From NCBI GenBank assembly GCA_023136715.1, contig JAGLQT010000085.1, positions 1 through 10,061 on the forward strand: a DNA stretch of 10,061 nucleotides. The letters are read 5' to 3'. Both the position numbers and the translations under genes were made by a program. The notes under the pieces were generated by a model. The model had not been told where the DNA came from, ran no database searches, and saw only the letters and a program-made list of their open reading frames with translations. This document shows positions 6,261 to 10,061 of this stretch, in pieces. This stretch comes from Gammaproteobacteria bacterium (lineage in GTDB: Bacteria > Pseudomonadota > Gammaproteobacteria > SZUA-229). Position 1 is the first letter of the stretch. Every line of letters starts with the position of its first letter.

Positions 6261-6862
6261 TAGTATTTTCTTAACTGGCCAACTAGTACTCCCTGAATTC
6301 TCACTCGACTGGCTTCGTACACCATGGTTTCCATGTCCTTGTTTTCGGGGATAAGTTTGATGAAGCGCCCTTGTGGTGTGCTTTTGAAACGTTTAAGTGT
6401 GGCTTCTTCTTCATCAATTAGTGCAACCACGATATCACCATCACTGGCGGTTTCGCGGAACTCAATAACAACCACATCTCCATCAAGAATGCCGACGTCA
6501 ATCATTGAGTTGCCCTGTACGCGCACAGCAAAGTTATTGCGCCCAAAGAAGTCATTCAGATTGATCTCATCTTCACCGGGAATCGCTTCGATGGGTTTGC
6601 CAGCTGCAATTTTTCCCAGTAGCGGCAGCGTATTTTCCGGTTGATGCGGGTTTTCCCTGAGTAAACGAATACCTCGATGTTTACCTTTGTCGATGCTAAG
6701 AAAGCCTGCATCGACCAGCGCCTGCACATAGCGATGTGCTACCCCACGGGAGCTAATGCCAATGCCTTCGGCGATTTCCTGTAGTTTGGGTGAAACGCCG
6801 CGGGTAGCAATATAGCGTTGAATAAAGTTTAAGACCGTGCGTTGATTATCGGTGAGTATCAT
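6260..6862 (-). CDS. lexA: LexA-type SOS repressor, self-cleaving (S24 family)
   Basis: A 200-residue LexA, two residues shorter than that of E. coli. The N-terminal winged helix-turn-helix covers about 1-68 (LTDNQRTVLNFI at the start, KGKHRGIRLL as the wing end). The C-terminal S24 domain has the Ala-Gly cleavage site A87-G88 in KIAAGKP, the nucleophile S119 in VQGNSMID and the general base K157 in EATLKRF, so RecA-assisted autocleavage should work. In the recognition helix the E. coli residues N41, E44 and E45 correspond to G40, H43 and R44 (SSRGVAHRYVQAL), so a different operator is expected. Because a complete DNA-binding domain is present it is not a plain UmuD. It heads a two-gene operon with umuC and is preceded by two sequence boxes that fit autoregulation. 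Confidence 0.94.
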   Translation of the reverse strand: MILTDNQRTVLNFIQRYIATRGVSPKLQEIAEGIGISSRGVAHRYVQALVDAGFLSIDKGKHRGIRLLRENPHQPENTLPLLGKIAAGKPIEAIPGEDEINLNDFFGRNNFAVRVQGNSMIDVGILDGDVVVIEFRETASDGDIVVALIDEEEATLKRFKSTPQGRFIKLIPENKDMETMVYEASRVRIQGVLVGQLRKY

Positions 6863-6865
6863 TTT

Positions 6866-6882
6866 GTTCTCAGTATGTTCTC
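6866..6882 (-). promoter_or_regulatory. SOS box 2 of lexA (downstream, near the start codon)
   Basis: Plus-strand GTTCTCAGTATGTTCTC contains GTTC-N7-GTTC, the direct-repeat SOS box described for Alphaproteobacteria. It lies between the predicted transcription start (about 6886) and the lexA ATG. On the minus strand it reads GAGAAC-ATACT-GAGAAC, and its last GAG could serve as the Shine-Dalgarno, so a bound repressor would cover the ribosome site region. It is the inverted copy of box 1 with one mismatch in 17. Confidence 0.75.
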
Positions 6883-6892
6883 GTTAATGGGT

Positions 6893-6922
6893 ATTATATG
6901 AGAACATAATGAGAACTTTCAA
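6893..6922 (-). promoter_or_regulatory. lexA-umuC promoter
   Basis: The minus strand shows TTGAAA (-35, 6917-6922), an 18-base spacer and a perfect TATAAT (-10, 6893-6898), a strong sigma70 promoter. An A/T-rich stretch lies above the -35 (about 6925-6950) and could act as an UP element. The spacer is filled almost exactly by SOS box 1, so a bound repressor would block RNA polymerase. Predicted start of transcription is near 6886, giving a leader of about 24 bases. Confidence 0.8.
6900..6916 (-). promoter_or_regulatory. SOS box 1 of lexA (between -35 and -10)
   Basis: Minus-strand GTTCTCATTATGTTCTC holds GTTC-N7-GTTC (GAAC-N7-GAAC on the plus strand, 6902-6916). It fills the promoter spacer. 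With box 2 it forms an inverted repeat of two 17-bp arms, one mismatch, 17-base spacing. Confidence 0.78.
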
Positions 6923-6953
6923 TCGCTAATTATAAAATAATCAGATATAGCGA

Positions 6954-6981
6954 AACAAGCCCGCTAAAAAGCGGGCTTGTT
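6954..6981 (-). terminator. Rho-independent terminator after lpdA
   Basis: A perfect 12-bp stem, AACAAGCCCGCT (6954-6965) with AGCGGGCTTGTT (6970-6981), and a 4-base loop, starting about 26 bases past the lpdA stop when read on the minus strand. The GC-rich core runs into TTGTTTC on the minus strand, a modest U-tract. It separates the aceF-lpdA transcript from the lexA promoter, which lies immediately downstream in the same direction. Confidence 0.82.
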
Positions 6982-7006
6982 CAGGCTTTGAGTATGAAAA
7001 TAGTCT

Positions 7007-8758
7007 CTAGCGTTTGGGAACGTACAAGTCTGTACAGGTACCTTCGGCCATTTCGGCAGCAAAGTTGAAGGTTTCAGACAGTGTTGGATGCGGGTGCACG
7101 GTCAGCGCGATGTCTTCAATGTCCGCGCCCATTTCCAGTGCCAGTACTGCTTCAGCGATGAGTTCACCTGCATTAGTACCGACCATGCCTGCGCCGATGA
7201 TCTTGTGCGTGTTCTTGTCGAACAAGACTTTGGTCATGCCTTCGTTGCGGCCAATACTCAGTGAGCGACCACTGGCAGCCCATGGAAATGCACCCTTGGT
7301 GTATTCGATACCCTGCGCTTTGGCCTGTTCTTCAGTTACGCCCATCCATGATATTTCTGGGTCGGTGTAAGCAACAGAAGGAATAGTTTTCGCGTCGAAG
7401 AAGGACTTCATGCCACTGATGGTTTCAGCTGCCGTTTTGCCTTCGTGCGTAGCTTTGTGCGCCAGCATGGGCTGACCGATGATATCGCCGATGGCATAAA
7501 TATTGGGGACGTTGGTTTTTTGTTGTTTATCGACAGCAATGAAACCGCGTTCATCAACAACGACACCGGCTTTTTCTGCGTCGATCAATTTACCATTTGG
7601 AGTACGGCCAACGGCGAGCAGTACGCGGTCAAAAGTATCGGTCTCGGGCACGTTCTTGCCTTCAAAGGAAACTTTCAGGCCGCTTTTGAGTGCTTTGATA
7701 TCGGTGACCTTGGCGTTCAGCCAGATGTTTTCGTAGCGCTTCTTAACGCGTCTTTCCAGTGGTCGAACCAGATCACGATCGCAGCCGGGGATTAAACCGG
7801 GTGAGAGTTCAACGATGGAAACTTTGGAGCCCAGTGCATCATAAACTGTGGCCATTTCAAGGCCGATTATGCCGCCGCCAATAACTAACAGGCGTTTAGG
7901 TACTTCTTTCAATTCGAGTGCGCCGGTGGAATCCATCAGGCGCTCATCGTCATAAGGGAAGCCGGGAATTTTCATTACCGAAGAACCGGCGGCGATAATC
8001 ACGTCATCAAAAGAGATGGTGGTGCCGTCTTCGCCTTCAACGTCGATGGTTTTCGGTGAAGTGAATTTACCGTAACCGTTAACGATTTTAACTTTGCGTT
8101 GCTTGGCTAAACCTGCAAGGCCACCGGTAAGTTGACCGATGATGTTGTTTTTGTATTCAACGATTTTTTTGATGTCGATTTTCGGTTTGCCGAAAACCAC
8201 ACCGTGTTCGCTGATCTCTTCGGCTTCGTTGATGATTTGTGCGGTGTGTAACAAAGCTTTCGATGGAATACAGCCGACGTTCAGGCAGACACCACCAATG
8301 TTGTTAAATTTCTCGATAAGAATAACGCTCTTACCTAAATCTGCCGCACGGAATGCTGCGGTGTAACCGCCGGGGCCTGAACCTAGTACCACCACTTCGG
8401 CGTGCATGTCACTACCTTTGGGAGTAGCGGCGGCAACTGGTGCAGGTTCGGCAGCAGCTTTTGGTTTGCTGGCTGCTGGTGCTTCTTCTTTTGCAGCGCT
8501 ATCGACAGCAGCTTCACCGGTAAGCTCCATTTCAAGAATGATGTCGCCCTGTGACACTTTGTCGTCGACATTGACCAGTACGTTTTTAATCGTACCGGCA
8601 AAAGGTGAGGGAATTTCGATACTGGCCTTGTCAGACTCCAGCGTAATTAAGGCATCTTCTTCGGCAACAACGTCACCCACTGCAACCACAATTTCGATGA
8701 TATCAACGTCGGAAAAATCACCGATATCAGGCACTTCAACTTTAACAATATTGGACAT
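7007..8758 (-). CDS. lpdA: Dihydrolipoamide dehydrogenase (E3) with N-terminal lipoyl domain
   Basis: E3 reoxidises dihydrolipoyl groups of the pyruvate dehydrogenase complex, passing electrons through a disulfide and FAD to NAD+. The 583-residue protein is longer than E. coli Lpd (about 474) because residues 1-80 form a lipoyl domain with the lipoylated lysine K44 in ESDKASIEIP. An Ala/Pro/Lys linker (about 83-115) follows. Then come the FAD-binding GSGPGG (126-131), the redox pair C158 and C163 in CLNVGC, the NAD-binding GGGIIG (294-299), the second FAD motif YAIGDI (421-426) and the C-terminal catalytic H557 with E562 in HPHPTLSE. Everything needed for activity is present. The ATG is 14 bases after aceF with AGGT upstream, so E2 and E3 share a message. 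Lipoyl-bearing E3 proteins are known in several proteobacteria and Neisseria. Confidence 0.97.
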   Translation of the reverse strand: MSNIVKVEVPDIGDFSDVDIIEIVVAVGDVVAEEDALITLESDKASIEIPSPFAGTIKNVLVNVDDKVSQGDIILEMELTGEAAVDSAAKEEAPAASKPKAAAEPAPVAAATPKGSDMHAEVVVLGSGPGGYTAAFRAADLGKSVILIEKFNNIGGVCLNVGCIPSKALLHTAQIINEAEEISEHGVVFGKPKIDIKKIVEYKNNIIGQLTGGLAGLAKQRKVKIVNGYGKFTSPKTIDVEGEDGTTISFDDVIIAAGSSVMKIPGFPYDDERLMDSTGALELKEVPKRLLVIGGGIIGLEMATVYDALGSKVSIVELSPGLIPGCDRDLVRPLERRVKKRYENIWLNAKVTDIKALKSGLKVSFEGKNVPETDTFDRVLLAVGRTPNGKLIDAEKAGVVVDERGFIAVDKQQKTNVPNIYAIGDIIGQPMLAHKATHEGKTAAETISGMKSFFDAKTIPSVAYTDPEISWMGVTEEQAKAQGIEYTKGAFPWAASGRSLSIGRNEGMTKVLFDKNTHKIIGAGMVGTNAGELIAEAVLALEMGADIEDIALTVHPHPTLSETFNFAAEMAEGTCTDLYVPKR

Positions 8759-8772
8759 GTTTGATACCTAAC

Positions 8773-10061
8773 CTAAAGAACCAGTCTGCGAGTGTCAGCC
8801 AGAATCTGGCCGAGGAATGTAGTGAAGCGTGCGCCGTCAGCGCCATCGATCACGCGATGGTCGTAGGATAATGACAAAGGCATCATCAAACGTGGCTCAA
8901 ATACTCCGTCTTTGTAAACAGGTTTCATGGCTGCGCGTGAAACGCCGAGGATGGCAACTTCAGGTGCGTTCACAATCGGCGTGAATGCGGTGCCACCAAT
9001 GCCGCCCAGGCTTGAGATGCTGATGCAGCCGCCGGACATATCAGCAGGCTTGAGTTTTTTGTCTCTGGCCTTGATGCTGGTCTCAATCACTTCTTTGGCA
9101 ATATCGATTAAAGATTTGCAGCCAACATCGCGGATCACAGGAACAACCAGGCCAGCTGGTGTATCCATGGCAACACCTACGTTGATGTATTTTTTCAGGA
9201 TCAGGTTTTCACCCGCCGCGTCCAGTGAAGAATTAAAACGTGGGTATTCTTTCAGCGCGGACGCGATCGCTTTCACTAAAAAAGCCACCATGGTTACTTT
9301 AACGCCGGCATCTTTATGCTCGATGTTCAGTTCTTTGCGGAAAGCTTCCAGCTCGGTAATGTCGACATCATCAAATTGTGTCACATGCGGAATGTTGACC
9401 CAGTTGCGATGCAGAAACTTACCGGTGAGTTTATTAATTTTAGTTAATGGCTGAGTTTCGATATCACCAAACTGGCTGAAATCAATTTCAGGCATTGGCT
9501 CAACAGACAGGCCACCGCTGGGTGCGCCTATCGTGCCAGAAGTTAGTACCTGTTTAACGAAGGCTTTAACGTCTTCTTTAAGGATGCGGTTTTTAGGGCC
9601 GGAGCCGTTGATCTGTCCCAGGTTTGTGCCTAACTCGCGGGCAAATTTGCGTACTGCTGGGCTTGCATGCGCCTTGCTGAAGCTGGCTTCATCGATGGTG
9701 GTTGCCACAGGTGCAACTGCCTGTCTCTGTGGTGCTGGAGCCGGTTTGGCTGCAGCTGCCGGTGCAGCCTTCGGTGTATCCTTTTTAGGTTCAGCTTTTT
9801 TCTCTTCAGTGGGAGCCGCTGCGGTGGTTTCCTCAGAAACCTCCATGGTCATCATCAGGTCGCCCTGTGAAACAGAATCGCCCATGCTGATTTTTATTTC
9901 TTTAACTACGCCCGCAAACTCGGATGGAATTTCCATCGCCGCTTTATCGGATTCCAGAGAAACCAGTGGATCTTCAATGCTAACGGTATCGCCTGGAGAG
10001 ACGATAATCTCAATAACTTCAACGCCCGAAAAATCACCAATATCGGGAACAAGAATGTCTT
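8773..10061 (-). CDS. aceF: Pyruvate dehydrogenase E2, dihydrolipoamide acetyltransferase (5' end missing)
   Basis: E2 is the core of the pyruvate dehydrogenase complex and moves the acetyl group from its lipoyl arm to CoA. The reading frame stays open to the window edge, so the ATG at 9936 is internal: the codons before it encode DILVPDIGDFSGVEVIEII and ESDKAAMEIP, a lipoyl domain whose lysine codon is at 9943-9945. Next come an Ala/Pro/Lys linker, the peripheral subunit-binding domain (ASPAVRKFARELG, about 9669-9553) and a catalytic domain ending in DHRVIDGADG with the catalytic histidine at 8857-8859 and aspartate at 8845-8847. At least one lipoyl domain is present; further ones and the E1 gene aceE probably lie beyond the window. 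SVEPMPEIDFSQFG before the catalytic part is the linker form I recall from PDH rather than oxoglutarate E2. The stop is 14 bases before lpdA. Confidence 0.96.
   Translation of the reverse strand, partial: DILVPDIGDFSGVEVIEIIVSPGDTVSIEDPLVSLESDKAAMEIPSEFAGVVKEIKISMGDSVSQGDLMMTMEVSEETTAAAPTEEKKAEPKKDTPKAAPAAAAKPAPAPQRQAVAPVATTIDEASFSKAHASPAVRKFARELGTNLGQINGSGPKNRILKEDVKAFVKQVLTSGTIGAPSGGLSVEPMPEIDFSQFGDIETQPLTKINKLTGKFLHRNWVNIPHVTQFDDVDITELEAFRKELNIEHKDAGVKVTMVAFLVKAIASALKEYPRFNSSLDAAGENLILKKYINVGVAMDTPAGLVVPVIRDVGCKSLIDIAKEVIETSIKARDKKLKPADMSGGCISISSLGGIGGTAFTPIVNAPEVAILGVSRAAMKPVYKDGVFEPRLMMPLSLSYDHRVIDGADGARFTTFLGQILADTRRLVL

Noticed and set aside
6259..6288. ACTAGTA repeated twice, 23 bases apart, at the lexA/umuC junction
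   Set aside because: Short palindromic 6-mers inside coding sequence with no promoter nearby; probably chance.
6260..6862. Reading this gene as umuD rather than lexA
   Set aside because: It has a full winged helix-turn-helix domain and LexA length; UmuD is about 140 residues and lacks that domain.
8406..8771. Open frame of 121 codons opposite the lpdA lipoyl domain and linker
   Set aside because: Mirror of the Ala/Pro/Lys codons of lpdA; no recognisable protein features.
8927..9454. Long open frame (175 codons) on the plus strand inside aceF
   Set aside because: It is the antisense shadow of a clearly coding E2 catalytic domain, and its Ser/Thr-rich, family-less product and lack of a ribosome site fit that.

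Overview
The window looks like chromosomal DNA of a gammaproteobacterium of moderate GC content. The main reason is the order D-Ala-D-Ala carboxypeptidase, ybeD (DUF493), lipB, lipA, which is the E. coli/Pseudomonas-type arrangement, together with close similarity of LipB, LipA and the carboxypeptidase to gammaproteobacterial proteins as I remember them. No species can be named. Nearly all of the DNA is coding, there are two cut genes at the edges, and no tRNA, rRNA, CRISPR array, transposase or gap over 300 bases was seen.

Plus strand, 1-4024: a tightly packed operon. It runs from the 3' part of a PBP5/6-type carboxypeptidase (dacA) through a class IV PLP aminotransferase (probable D-amino acid aminotransferase), ybeD, lipB and lipA to a CPFC glutaredoxin-like protein with a hydrophobic N-terminus. 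Junctions are overlapping (TAATG, ATGA) or within 22 bases. The first two genes plausibly share D-alanine chemistry; lipB and lipA make protein-bound lipoate. A hairpin with a U-rich tail at 4103-4136, inside the convergent NUDIX gene, may end this transcript.

Minus strand, 4959-4025: a HigA/VapI-type antitoxin-like regulator with no toxin beside it, overlapping (ATGA) a NUDIX hydrolase. Directly upstream are two tandem 19-bp inverted repeats of the form TATAACG-N5-CGTTATA that overlay a sigma70-like promoter, which suggests autoregulation.

Minus strand, 6862-5019: lexA overlapping umuC by one base (TAGTG). The lexA promoter holds two boxes that match GTTC-N7-GTTC, the SOS box known from Alphaproteobacteria rather than the CTG-N10-CAG of enterobacteria. 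The DNA-recognition helix of this LexA also departs from the E. coli one and has a His-Arg pair as I recall from alphaproteobacterial LexA. This is the most interesting point of the window: a self-controlled, damage-inducible polymerase cassette with an SOS box atypical for its apparent host class.

Minus strand, 10061-7007: the pyruvate dehydrogenase E2 gene (aceF, 5' end outside the window) followed after 14 bases by lpdA, whose product carries its own lipoyl domain; a 12-bp-stem terminator follows. The lipoyl lysines of these two proteins are the substrates of the LipB/LipA pathway encoded at the other end of the window.
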